NCBI RefSeq assembly: GCF_014650895.1
Contig: NZ_BMVV01000020.1
Span: 1-64,000 of the forward strand
Origin: Streptomyces omiyaensis
GTDB lineage: Bacteria > Actinomycetota > Actinomycetes > Streptomycetales > Streptomycetaceae
DNA length: 64,000 nucleotides
Direction of reading: 5' to 3'
Position 1 is the stretch's first letter. The number at the start of each line of letters is the position of its first letter. The notes below the pieces were generated by a model. It was not told the origin of the DNA. It worked only from the letters and a program-made list of their open reading frames with translations, and searched no databases. Below, one piece after another: positions 1 to 7,618 of this stretch. The position numbers and the translations under genes are program-made.

Positions 1-672
1 GGCCTTGGCCTCCCGGGCGGCCCGGCGGGCCTCCACCCGTGACAGCGGCCGTCCCGCGGCCGCCCCCGCGCCGGTGGCGGTACCGGCCGGACGCTCCGCA
101 CCCCTGCGGCCCTTCCCCCGGCCCTGCTTGGCGGCGGCCCGGCGCCGCTCGGCCCGGCCCGGTCCGGAGAGGCCCTCCACGGGCCGTGGAGCCTCCTCCG
201 CGACCTGGGGGAGCTCCCGGGTCTCCCCGGCCCCGTACGGCTCGCGTATGGGCTCGTGGACGGCCTCCCGGGGCGCCCGCCGACGCCGCGGCGCCTCGCG
301 CACCGGCGCGGGGGCCTCGTAGGCGGGGGCGGGGGCCTCGTGGACCGGCGCCGGAGCCTCGTAGGCGGGGGCGGCCGGGTCGCGGCCCGGGGCGGGTGCC
401 CCGGGGGCCGGGGCCGCCGGGTCGTAGCCGTATCCGGTCCCGGCGCCGTACCCGGCCTCGCGCCCGGTCCCGTACGCCGGGCCGGTCCCGGTCCCGTACG
501 CCGGGCCGGCCTCGGTCCCGTACGACGGCTCCGCCGGGTACGGGTACGGGTACGGGTCCTGCTGCTCGTAGCCGTACGGGCTCTGCTCGTACGGCTGGGG
601 TCCGTGCTCCTGCGGTATCGGCTCGGTGCCGGGGTGCTCGGAGTCCCGGAACCACGGCGAGCCCGTGGTCAC
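1..672 (-). CDS. class E sortase, N-terminal part (runs off the window)
   Basis: This reading frame starts with GTG at 672 and stays open to the window edge, giving 224 residues of the N-terminus. What is visible is a long Tyr/Pro/Gly/Ala-rich region with repeats such as PAYGTG and EAPAPVHEAPAPAYEAPAP, followed by a basic stretch (AERRRAAKQGRGKGRR) that usually precedes the membrane segment. The catalytic sortase domain is not in the window. The GTG overlaps the pabA stop as GTGA, so translation is probably coupled. The sortase call rests on known Streptomyces synteny, where sortase genes follow this amidotransferase, and on the disordered N-terminus; another membrane protein is possible. Confidence 0.6.
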   Translation of the reverse strand, partial: MTTGSPWFRDSEHPGTEPIPQEHGPQPYEQSPYGYEQQDPYPYPYPAEPSYGTEAGPAYGTGTGPAYGTGREAGYGAGTGYGYDPAAPAPGAPAPGRDPAAPAYEAPAPVHEAPAPAYEAPAPVREAPRRRRAPREAVHEPIREPYGAGETRELPQVAEEAPRPVEGLSGPGRAERRRAAAKQGRGKGRRGAERPAGTATGAGAAAGRPLSRVEARRAAREAKA

Positions 673-1307
673 GCGACGGCCTTGCCCACCACCGGCGCGA
701 GCCCCGCGGAGCGGCCGACCGCTCCCTTGTCGCCGCACTGCTCCAGCCAGTTGGCGAGCATCAGGTGGCCGTGCTCGGTCAGGACCGACTCGGGGTGGAA
801 CTGCACGCCCTCGACGGGCAGTTCCCGGTGGCGGAGGCCCATGATGATGCCGTCCTCGGTCCGCGCGGTCACTTCGAGCTCGGCCGGCAGGACGGACGGC
901 TCGGCGGCCAGCGAGTGGTAGCGGGTGGCCGTGAACGGCGAGGGGAGGCCGGCGAAGACGCCCTTGCCCCCGTGGACGACCGGCGAGGTCTTGCCGTGCA
1001 GCAGCTCGGGGGCCCGGTCGACGACGCCGCCGTAGGCCACGGCCATCGACTGCATGCCGAGGCAGACGCCGAAGACGGGGACCCCGGTGGCGGCGCAGTG
1101 CCGCACCATGTCGATGCAGACGCCCGCCTGCTCGGGGGCGCCGGGACCGGGTGACAGCAGCACGCCGTCGAAGCCGTCCTGGGCGTGGCTCAGCTCCACC
1201 TCGTCGTTGCGGAGCACCTCGCACTCGGCGCCCAGCTGGTAGAGGTACTGGACGAGGTTGAAGACAAAGCTGTCGTAGTTGTCGACGACGAGAATTCGCG
1301 CGCTCAC
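669..1307 (-). CDS. pabA: aminodeoxychorismate/anthranilate synthase component II (glutamine amidotransferase)
   Basis: This 212-aa class I glutamine amidotransferase releases ammonia from glutamine for p-aminobenzoate (folate) or anthranilate (tryptophan) synthesis with a chorismate-binding partner encoded elsewhere. The N-terminal ILVVDNYDSFVFNL motif, the nucleophile Cys in GVCLGMQ and the C-terminal His/Glu in QFHPES are all present, so it should be active. The start is the GTG giving VSARILVVDN, the usual length of the family; the open frame extends upstream without similarity. It overlaps both neighbours by 4 bases (GTGA). PabA and TrpG cannot be told apart from sequence alone, so the symbol is tentative. 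Confidence 0.9.
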   Translation of the reverse strand: MSARILVVDNYDSFVFNLVQYLYQLGAECEVLRNDEVELSHAQDGFDGVLLSPGPGAPEQAGVCIDMVRHCAATGVPVFGVCLGMQSMAVAYGGVVDRAPELLHGKTSPVVHGGKGVFAGLPSPFTATRYHSLAAEPSVLPAELEVTARTEDGIIMGLRHRELPVEGVQFHPESVLTEHGHLMLANWLEQCGDKGAVGRSAGLAPVVGKAVA

Positions 1308-1465
1308 TGGCCGTCCACCGTCACGTCGTTGAACGGAAGCAGAGGCTCCGCCCAGGGGAACACGTACTGGAAGAGGACGTAGACGACCCCGAGCGCCAGC
1401 GCGAGCGAGATCACCGCGCGCACGAACGCGTTGCCCGGCAGATGCCGCCAGATCCATCCGTACAT
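1304..1465 (-). CDS. small single-span membrane protein
   Basis: A 53-aa ORF begins MYGWIWRHLPGN and contains one hydrophobic segment (about residues 14-35, AVISLALALGVVYVLFQYVF) ending in a short acidic tail. The stop overlaps the pabA GTG start as GTGA, which argues for co-translation. I recognise it as a small protein conserved at this place in Streptomyces, but no function is known to me. It sits between a DUF881 protein and pabA in the same direction. A role in the membrane near the division genes is only a guess from location. Confidence 0.75.
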   Translation of the reverse strand: MYGWIWRHLPGNAFVRAVISLALALGVVYVLFQYVFPWAEPLLPFNDVTVDGQ

Positions 1466-1568
1466 GACGTCGCGCCCCTTCCGTTCGTTACGGGCACCAG
1501 AGTACGGGGCGACGGCTCCGTCGGGGGCAGGCTGTCCGAAGCCTGTGGACGGGCGGGCCGGGGCGGTC

Positions 1569-2348
1569 CTAGGCGGCGGGCTTCGCGTGGTGCAGGTCGA
1601 CCGCGCCGGTGTAGCCGGGCAGGGTCACCTTCTTGTGGTCGTCGACCTTCCAGCCGAGCCCGTAGGCCTTCACGTAGAGCTGGTAGTTCTGGAGCGCCGG
1701 GGAGTCGGCGAGGGCCTTGTCCAGCTTCCCCCGGTCGCCGACCGCGGTGATCTTGTACGGGGGCGAGTAGACGCGGCCCTGGAGGATGAGGGTGTTGCCG
1801 ACGCAGCGGACCGCGCTGGTCGAGATGAGCCGCTGGTCCATGACGCGGATGCCCTCGGCACCGCCCGCCCAGAGGGCGTTGACGACGGCCTGGAGGTCCT
1901 GCTGGTGGATGACCAGGTCGTTGGCCTGCGGCTCGGGGTAGCCGGGGGCGGCCTGGGCGCCGGGCGGGGCGTCGTCGAGGGTGACGGTGAGGCCGGAGCC
2001 GGAGACCTCGGTGGTGCCCGCGGTGGTCTCCAGCGCCTTCAGGCGGGCGTCCTCGGCGGCGGTGGAGCCGTCGTCGCGGGCGGCGAGGGAGTCGACCTCG
2101 CCGCGCAGGGCGGCGGTGGTCTCGTCGAGGCCGGCGTTCTTGTGGCTGCGTTCCTCGATGAGGTCGGAGAGCCTCAGCAGGGAGGCGTCCGTGCGGATGT
2201 TGGTGCCCTTGGCGGTGTTGAAGCTCGTGACGAAGAGCAGCCCGGCGAGGGCGAAGACGGCGAGGGTCAGCAGCCGGACGGGGCGCCATCCGGTGGCGCG
2301 TCCCGGCCCGGCGGGGGGTTCGCCCGGAGTGTCGGCGGAATTGCTCAA
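1569..2348 (-). CDS. DUF881 family membrane-anchored protein
   Basis: This 259-aa protein has a Pro/Gly-rich cytoplasmic start, one membrane span at about residues 27-45 (LLTLAVFALAGLLFVTSF), an extracytoplasmic coiled-coil-like stretch (about 55-110) and a C-terminal DUF881 domain with the typical VVNALWAGGAEGIRVMDQR and ISTSAVRCVGNTLIL motifs. DUF881 proteins are common next to crgA and other division genes of actinobacteria; their biochemical role is unknown. It is divergent from crgA, with about 140 bases between the two starts where both promoters must lie. Confidence 0.88.
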   Translation of the reverse strand: MSNSADTPGEPPAGPGRATGWRPVRLLTLAVFALAGLLFVTSFNTAKGTNIRTDASLLRLSDLIEERSHKNAGLDETTAALRGEVDSLAARDDGSTAAEDARLKALETTAGTTEVSGSGLTVTLDDAPPGAQAAPGYPEPQANDLVIHQQDLQAVVNALWAGGAEGIRVMDQRLISTSAVRCVGNTLILQGRVYSPPYKITAVGDRGKLDKALADSPALQNYQLYVKAYGLGWKVDDHKKVTLPGYTGAVDLHHAKPAA

Positions 2349-2488
2349 CGTACCCTGATCCCCTTCTGCGCCGCGGAACCACTACGCTAACGGACGCCCG
2401 GGGGGCGCAGTCGACCTGCTACGTCACATCCCGGCGACAGCCACAGTTCCCTGCGCGGTCACGCAGCGCATCGACAGGAGAGTCCCTC

Positions 2489-2743
2489 GTGCCGAAGTCA
2501 CGTATCCGCAAGAAGGCCGACTACACGCCCCCGCCGGCGAAGCAGGCCGCCACCATCAAGCTGACGAACCGCAGCTGGGTCGCTCCGGTGATGCTGGCCC
2601 TGTTCGCCATCGGTCTGGTGTGGATCGTGGTCTTCTACGTCACCGACGGTTCGCTTCCGATCGAGTCGATCCGGAACTGGAACATCGTGGTCGGCTTCGG
2701 CTTCATCGCCGCCGGGTTCGGTGTGTCCACGCAGTGGAAGTGA
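2489..2743 (+). CDS. crgA: cell division protein CrgA
   Basis: This 84-aa protein has a basic N-terminus (MPKSRIRKKADYTPPP) and two membrane spans (about residues 33-53 and 63-80, the latter WNIVVGFGFIAAGFGVS), matching CrgA in length and topology. In Streptomyces CrgA coordinates growth and sporulation septation and influences FtsZ ring assembly; in mycobacteria it is a divisome scaffold. A Shine-Dalgarno-like GACAGGAGAG precedes the GTG start by about 5 bases. Downstream lies a hairpin and an unusual cluster of DnaA-box-like sequences. Confidence 0.95.
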   Translation: MPKSRIRKKADYTPPPAKQAATIKLTNRSWVAPVMLALFAIGLVWIVVFYVTDGSLPIESIRNWNIVVGFGFIAAGFGVSTQWK

Positions 2744-2799
2744 GCGTCTTAGCGGCGCGTAGCGGCTCCGTACGCCCGCCGTCAAGCTCACCCCAGAGT

Positions 2800-3035
2800 T
2801 TATCCACAGCGTTGTGCACAGCACTGGATAACTTACGAAGATCTGTGGATAACTCACGCCGGGTTGACGCCGGTATGACTGCGGAGAGCTTCTCGGAATC
2901 GACCGAAGCCCCCTGCCTCTCGGGAGAAATCCCAGCTCAGAGGTAGGGGGCTCCGTCACACCCCGAGGGGTGGGGAGAAACTGCCACCCTCTGTGGATAA
3001 CTCTGGGGAAAGCTCGCATCCCCAGCTCGTCCACA
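2800..3035. promoter_or_regulatory. DnaA-box-like cluster downstream of crgA
   Basis: The 303-base space between crgA and the rhomboid gene holds no gene but contains TTATCCACA (2800-2808), TTGTGCACA (2812-2820), TGTGGATAA (2844-2852 and 2992-3000), an ACTGGATAA (2823-2831) and TCGTCCACA (3027-3035). Streptomyces DnaA prefers TTGTCCACA, and TTATCCACA is the general consensus, so at least three sites are strong. A hairpin at 2908-2951 sits in the middle. The function is inferred only from the motif. Confidence 0.6.
2908..2951. terminator. bidirectional terminator hairpin between crgA and rhomboid gene
   Basis: GCCCCCTGCCTCT (2908-2920) pairs with AGAGGTAGGGGGC (2939-2951) with one G-U pair, giving a 13-bp stem with an 18-base loop. 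There is no T-run, as is usual in Streptomyces. It lies between convergent genes. Confidence 0.7.
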
Positions 3036-3046
3036 GGTCTACGCGC

Positions 3047-3913
3047 TCAGGTGAGCGCCAGCGTCCGGGCCGTCACGACGCCGAGGTCGATCAGCAGCAG
3101 CAGTCCACAGGCGCCGTACTGGATCAGTCCCCGGCGGGCCCGGGGCGCCTGCACGAGCGCGTACGTCACCAGGACGCCGGCCACCAGGCCGCCCACGTGC
3201 GCCTCCCAGGAGATGCCCGGACGGGTGAACGTCATCACCAGGGACAGCGCCACGAAGAGGGCCACGGGGCCCATGTCCTGGCGCCTCCGGCGGGCCAGCA
3301 CCGCCCACGCGCCGATCAGGCCGTAGACGACCCCCGAGGCCCCGAGGGAGGGCTGGTTCGGGGCGGCGACCACATAGGCGAGCACCGAGCCGGACAGGCC
3401 CGACAGCAGGCACAGCAGCGCGTACCGGGACCGGCCCAGCTCGGGCTCGACGATCCCGCCGATCACCCACAGGCCGAGCAGGTTGAAGAGGATGTGCCAC
3501 GGCTCCTGGTGCAGGACCGTGGAGGTGAGCAGCCGGTACCACTCGCCGTCCGCGACCCCGACGACCTCGCCGAGCAGCGGGTTGTACGCGTACCCGATCA
3601 GCACGAACTCGTCGACGAACCGGTCGCCGCCGATCAGCACGAAGACGTAGACCAGCACGTTGATCCCGATGAGGATCTTGGTGACCAGCCGGTCGTCGGT
3701 CCTGACCCGGCCGCCCGCGAGCGTCCTGGCCTGGTTGGCGCCGGCCCCGTGCCCGGTGCCCGAGCCGCTGCGGACGCAGTCGGGGCACTGGAAGCCGACG
3801 GAGGCGGAGATCATGCACTGCGGGCAGATCGGCTTCTCGCAGCGGGTGCAGCGGATGCCCGTCTCGGTGCCGGGATGGCGGTAGCAGTGCGGCAGTCCGG
3901 ACTGCGCGTCCAT
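3047..3913 (-). CDS. rhomboid family intramembrane serine protease
   Basis: This 288-aa protein begins with a cysteine-rich zinc-ribbon-like head (CYRHPGTETGIRCTRCEKPICPQC... CPDC, residues about 9-42) followed by six or seven membrane spans of a rhomboid domain. The catalytic serine is in GASGVVYG and the histidine in WEAHVGGLVAG; the WHILFNLLGLW motif is also present. Rhomboids cut membrane-embedded substrates. The start at MDAQSGLPHCYRHPG fits the family. The cyclophilin gene lies only 23 bases upstream in the same direction, so both are probably one transcript. Substrate unknown. Confidence 0.93.
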   Translation of the reverse strand: MDAQSGLPHCYRHPGTETGIRCTRCEKPICPQCMISASVGFQCPDCVRSGSGTGHGAGANQARTLAGGRVRTDDRLVTKILIGINVLVYVFVLIGGDRFVDEFVLIGYAYNPLLGEVVGVADGEWYRLLTSTVLHQEPWHILFNLLGLWVIGGIVEPELGRSRYALLCLLSGLSGSVLAYVVAAPNQPSLGASGVVYGLIGAWAVLARRRRQDMGPVALFVALSLVMTFTRPGISWEAHVGGLVAGVLVTYALVQAPRARRGLIQYGACGLLLLIDLGVVTARTLALT

Positions 3914-3936
3914 GGGCGGGTCCCCCTTCGTCCCGG

Positions 3937-4461
3937 TCAGCGCTGCTCGATCACCACGGACTCGACCACGACGTCCGTCAGCGGCCGCTGGGTCTGCGCG
4001 TCGGTGGGGACTCCCGCGATGCCGTCGACGACGGCCCGGCTCTTCGGGTCCACGACCTCGCCGAAGATGGTGTGCTTGCGGTTCAGCCAGGTCGCGGGGC
4101 CGACCGTGATGAAGAACTGCGAGCCGTTGGTGCCCGGCCCGGCGTTGGCCATCGCCAGCAGGTAGGGCCGGTCGAACCACAGCTCGGGGTGGAACTCGTC
4201 GGCGAACTCGTACCCGGGGCCGCCCGTGCCCGTCCCCAGCGGGTCGCCGCCCTGGATCATGAAGTCGCCGATGACCCGGTGGAAGACCGTGCCGTCGTAG
4301 AGCGGGTCCGTGGAGACCGCGCCGGTGGCCGGGTGGGTCCACTCGCGCCCGCCCGAGGCGAGCTCGACGAAGTTGCGCACCGTCTTCGGCGCGTGGAACG
4401 GCATCAGGCGCACCTCGATGTCGCCGGCGCTGGTCTTGAGGATCGCGTACGGCATGGCCAC
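3937..4461 (-). CDS. peptidyl-prolyl cis-trans isomerase, cyclophilin type
   Basis: This 174-aa single-domain cyclophilin catalyses proline isomerisation in folding proteins. It has the core motifs FHRVIGDFMIQGGDP, GSQFFITVGPATWLN and HTIFGEVVD at the usual spacing, and no signal peptide, so it is probably cytoplasmic. The start could be either Met of MAMPYAILKTS; the first is given. It is followed closely by the rhomboid gene. Confidence 0.95.
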   Translation of the reverse strand: MAMPYAILKTSAGDIEVRLMPFHAPKTVRNFVELASGGREWTHPATGAVSTDPLYDGTVFHRVIGDFMIQGGDPLGTGTGGPGYEFADEFHPELWFDRPYLLAMANAGPGTNGSQFFITVGPATWLNRKHTIFGEVVDPKSRAVVDGIAGVPTDAQTQRPLTDVVVESVVIEQR

Positions 4462-4686
4462 GGTCCGCCTTCCCTCCCTGGTCGTGCGTCACGCCGCGGA
4501 GCGGATCCGCTCACGCTCCCTCGGCTCTGGCGCCTCGATCCTCGCATGCCCCGCACGGGCCGCCCGCACGCCCCGCGTGCCCCGGATGCCCGCCCCGCAT
4601 GCCGGACCCCGCTCCGGCAGGCATGATGCCGAAAAGGATGGAAAGGTGAAAAACCGATACCGCTCGCCACCGAGGAGGAGGAACCC

Positions 4687-5451
4687 GTGACTCGCATGGA
4701 CAGCGTGCGCGCTGCTACGGATTCGGCGAAGGAGAGCGTCCTGCACGCCGCGGACGTGGTGGCGCCGTACGCCGGCACGGCCAAGGACCAGGCCGCGCGC
4801 TATGCGCACGAGGCGCGGGTGCGGCTCGCACCCAAGGTGTCGAGCGCCGCTCGGCAGGCGCGCGCGCAGGCCCGGGTGCAGTACGCCGCCCACGTGGCGC
4901 CGCACGTGCCGCCGCGGGTCGACGACGCCGCGCGTGTCGCCGCGGCCCGGACCCGCTCGGCCGCCCATCAGGTGGCCGACTACACCGTCCCGCGCGTGGA
5001 GAGCGCGGTCGCCGCGACCACTCCCGTGGTGGAGGAGGCCGGGGCTCGTTCTGTTGCCGCCTGGGCCGCGCTGCGCGGTCAGGTGACGCCGGACGACATC
5101 CGGAAGATCGTGAGGAAGCAGGAGCGCCGGGCCAGGGCCGGGCGTCTCGTCAAGGGGCTCGCCGTGCTCGGCGTGCTGGTCGGCGGCGCGTTCGTCGCCT
5201 GGAGGTGGTGGGACAGGCAGGCCAATCCCGACTGGCTGGTCGAGCCGCCGGCTCCCACGGAGGTGGACGAGGGCTCGGGCGTGCCGTCCGCGTCGGACGT
5301 CTTCACGGGCGCGGAGGCCGAGGCCGGTACGGAGGTGGTCGCGGAGTCCGGGACCGAGGTGGACAAGGAGTCCGGGATCGAGGTCGAGAAGGAGTCCGGG
5401 ATCGAGGTGGACAAGGAGATCGATTCCGCGGAGCCCGACGAGCGCCGCTGA
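4687..5451 (+). CDS. DUF5324 family membrane protein
   Basis: This 254-aa protein starts at a GTG preceded by a strong GAGGAGGAGGA ribosome site. Residues about 1-135 are Ala-rich, charged and probably helical; RKIVRKQERRARAGR leads into one membrane span at about 158-175 (GLAVLGVLVGGAFVAWRWW). The C-terminus is acidic and contains an imperfect repeat of the form ESGTEVDK/ESGIEVEK/ESGIEVDK. I recognise it as DUF5324, a family seen in Streptomyces; no function is known. It stands alone and converges on a DUF6344 gene. Confidence 0.8.
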   Translation: MTRMDSVRAATDSAKESVLHAADVVAPYAGTAKDQAARYAHEARVRLAPKVSSAARQARAQARVQYAAHVAPHVPPRVDDAARVAAARTRSAAHQVADYTVPRVESAVAATTPVVEEAGARSVAAWAALRGQVTPDDIRKIVRKQERRARAGRLVKGLAVLGVLVGGAFVAWRWWDRQANPDWLVEPPAPTEVDEGSGVPSASDVFTGAEAEAGTEVVAESGTEVDKESGIEVEKESGIEVDKEIDSAEPDERR

Positions 5452-5514
5452 TCCGGGGTCCCTCCGACCGTGCCGGACGGGCCGGGGTGCCGGGAGGGAG
5501 TGTTCTCCCGCACC

Positions 5515-5871
5515 CTAGGCGGCGAGCGCCAGGTCGGTCAGCGCGGCCGGGTCGCTCGCGAGCGGAGCGGCCGCGCGGGAGTGCCGGACCGAGGGCGAGG
5601 AGCCGTGCGCCTCGGCACCGATCCGCTGCTTGATGGTGGGCGGCAGCGAGCCCTGCCGGACGGGTGCCCACGGCTCCGCCCGCCTCGCTGCGACGACGGA
5701 CCCGGTGCGCTCGGCGGCGGCCGGGGCGGCCGGCGCGGCCGGCTCCTCGGGCTGGGTCACCGGGGCCTGGCCCCGGGCGGCGGCCGGGGCCGTGAGGCCG
5801 ACGGAGGCGAGCAGGGCGAAGAGGACGGAGATGAAGGCGGTCCAGAACTGCTTGACCTTGGCGGTGGCCAT
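5515..5871 (-). CDS. DUF6344-type small exported or membrane protein
   Basis: This 118-aa protein has a short basic start (MATAKVKQFW) and a hydrophobic segment (TAFISVLFALLASVGLTAPAAA cut short here at residues 11-32) that could be a signal peptide or an anchor; the rest is Ala/Pro-rich and probably unstructured, with a more conserved-looking LPPTIKQRIGAEAHG stretch. I associate it with DUF6344, found in Streptomyces at this locus. No function can be given. Confidence 0.65.
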   Translation of the reverse strand: MATAKVKQFWTAFISVLFALLASVGLTAPAAARGQAPVTQPEEPAAPAAPAAAERTGSVVAARRAEPWAPVRQGSLPPTIKQRIGAEAHGSSPSVRHSRAAAPLASDPAALTDLALAA

Positions 5872-6084
5872 GGCCCCTCACTTTCGCGGTGCGGCGTTCT
5901 ACGGGCGCGTACAGAGGCTCCGCGCGCTTCCCGGACGGTCCCTGTCGGGTTGCACGCTTTGCATACCTTCCTCATGATCTGTACGGGCCCTCGGATACGG
6001 CGGAGCGACGCCGTCGCCGCGCAGTTCTTCCGATGAACACCACCCGTCCGGACCAGTGCCCGGACGCCGCGGTCGGACCGTGGC

Positions 6085-7227
6085 CTAGCTGAGCCTGCTC
6101 TTGAGGTAGCGGCTCAGCGGCGTCTCGACCAGCTTGTAGACCAGGTACGACAGCACCAGCATGCCGGCGGTGGTCGCGCCGACGAGCACCCACGGGTCGA
6201 TGCCGCGGGGCGCGAAGTGGCCGATGATCTCCCAGCCGATGAACTCGTGCAGCAGGTAGAGGGGGTAGGTCAGCGCCCCCGCGACCGGCAGCCACTTCCA
6301 CTGGACGCCGGACAGCTTCCCGGTCGCGATCAGGGACATGAGTCCGAAGATGACCGCGAGGATCGCGACCACGGGCCAGCTCTCCTGCTCCCCGATGCGG
6401 GGGATGTGCCGGAACTTCTCGATGGAGGGCGCGAGGGAGGCGCAGAAGGAGACGCCGACGATGCCGAAGAGCAGCAGGTTCGGGCGGAAGCGGTACATCA
6501 GGTAGAACGCCATGCCCGCGATGAAGAACCAGCTGTACTCGGGCATGACCAGCGTCCGCAGCGGTCCCGGCTCGGCCGGGGCGAGGAGGATCGTGGCCGC
6601 CCCCCAGACGCAGCAGAAGAGGATCACGCGCTGGTAGGTCAGGCCGACCCAGACGAGGACCGCGAAGAGCAGGTAGAAGCGGAGCTCCGCGAAGAGCGTC
6701 CAGTAGACCGCGTCGACGGGCCTGACCCCGAGGGGCTCCTGGAGCATCGTCAGGTTGGTGAGGACGTCGTGCCAGGCGAGGCGCTGCCGCTCGCCGGGGA
6801 TCACGGCGAGCGTGACCGTGGTCGCGATCACCGCGACCCAGTAGGCCGGGTAGAGCCGCACGACGCGGGAGACGAAGAACGCCTTCAGCGGCCGGCCCCA
6901 GGCGCTCATGCAGATGACGAAGCCGCTGATCACGAAGAAGAGCTGAACGCCGAGGTAGCCGTAGCCGGTGAAGCGGGAGACCTCGGGGAAGACGTCCGAG
7001 GCGGGCTTGTTCCACGGGGCGGCGCCGATCGCCGTGTAGTGGTAGGCGACCACCATGAGCGCGGCGCCCAGGCGCAGGCCGTCGAGTACGTACAGGCGGC
7101 CTCGGCGTCGCGTCGCGGACGGCTGGGCCAGTCGGGGCTCGTGCCGGCCTATTCGGTCCGCGGACAGTACGGCTTCGTCGAGCTTCGCCACTTGGATCGA
7201 TCCCCACCCTCGGAATGTGCCATGCAC
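6085..7227 (-). CDS. acyltransferase 3 family membrane protein
   Basis: This 380-aa protein has about ten membrane spans and the signatures of acyltransferase family 3: GYLGVQLFFVISGFVI, RLYPAYW, WTLFAELRFYLLF and YPLYLLHEFIGW. Such enzymes move acetyl or other acyl groups onto surface sugars, glycopeptides or antibiotics; the substrate here is unknown. The start MHGTFRGWGS has GAGGTG about 5 bases upstream; a later start at VAKLDEAV is possible. It is a single gene with a comparatively AT-rich upstream region. Confidence 0.9.
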   Translation of the reverse strand: MHGTFRGWGSIQVAKLDEAVLSADRIGRHEPRLAQPSATRRRGRLYVLDGLRLGAALMVVAYHYTAIGAAPWNKPASDVFPEVSRFTGYGYLGVQLFFVISGFVICMSAWGRPLKAFFVSRVVRLYPAYWVAVIATTVTLAVIPGERQRLAWHDVLTNLTMLQEPLGVRPVDAVYWTLFAELRFYLLFAVLVWVGLTYQRVILFCCVWGAATILLAPAEPGPLRTLVMPEYSWFFIAGMAFYLMYRFRPNLLLFGIVGVSFCASLAPSIEKFRHIPRIGEQESWPVVAILAVIFGLMSLIATGKLSGVQWKWLPVAGALTYPLYLLHEFIGWEIIGHFAPRGIDPWVLVGATTAGMLVLSYLVYKLVETPLSRYLKSRLS

Positions 7228-7471
7228 ACCTCAGAGTGGCAGGAGTACGGCACGGTGGAAGCCGAGCTTAGGTGTCACACAGGCTCCTCACAACGTTCAT
7301 GTTGCGTGATTCAACACTCATGCTTTATCGGAAACAGACACTAAATCGGTCGACTTCCGAACATTCTCCACCTCCTGAAGTGAGGCGCATCACACCTCGT
7401 CACAACCGGGCCCCGCCCGGTGTCTTGAGGCCGGAACCCTGAAGACGCACGGCGGAAGACGGAGGAGACAC
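7228..7471. other. intergenic region, divergent promoters
   Basis: No gene seen. The stretch 7290-7400 is visibly lower in GC than its surroundings and probably holds the promoters of the acyltransferase (minus) and of the oxidoreductase remnant/sigJ (plus). A small dyad CAAC-N6-GTTG is at about 7291-7304. No clear -35/-10 pair could be fixed. Confidence 0.4.
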
Positions 7472-7618
7472 ATGGGCGGGAACACCGGGGCGGCCGTGAT
7501 CGGCGACGGGTACGCCGGGGTCACGGCGGCCGACCGGCCCACCGGGCGCGCCGACGCGACCGTGACGCCCGCCACACCACGCAGACCACGCACGCCACGA
7601 CGGGGAGAAGACGGAAGC
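7472..7618 (+). pseudogene. N-terminal remnant of an NAD(P)/FAD-dependent oxidoreductase, in frame with sigJ
   Basis: An ATG at 7472 has a strong GGAGGAGA ribosome site and opens a frame reading AAVIGDGYAGVTAADRP then TGRADATVTPATPRR. This resembles the FAD-binding start VIGGGYAGVxAANRL...DxVTVTLVNPR of the oxidoreductases that usually precede ECF41 sigma genes. One glycine of the dinucleotide motif is changed to Asp (GDGYAG) and everything after about residue 35 is missing. The frame continues without a stop into sigJ. I read it as a deletion relic that left the old start signals in front of sigJ. Confidence 0.55.
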
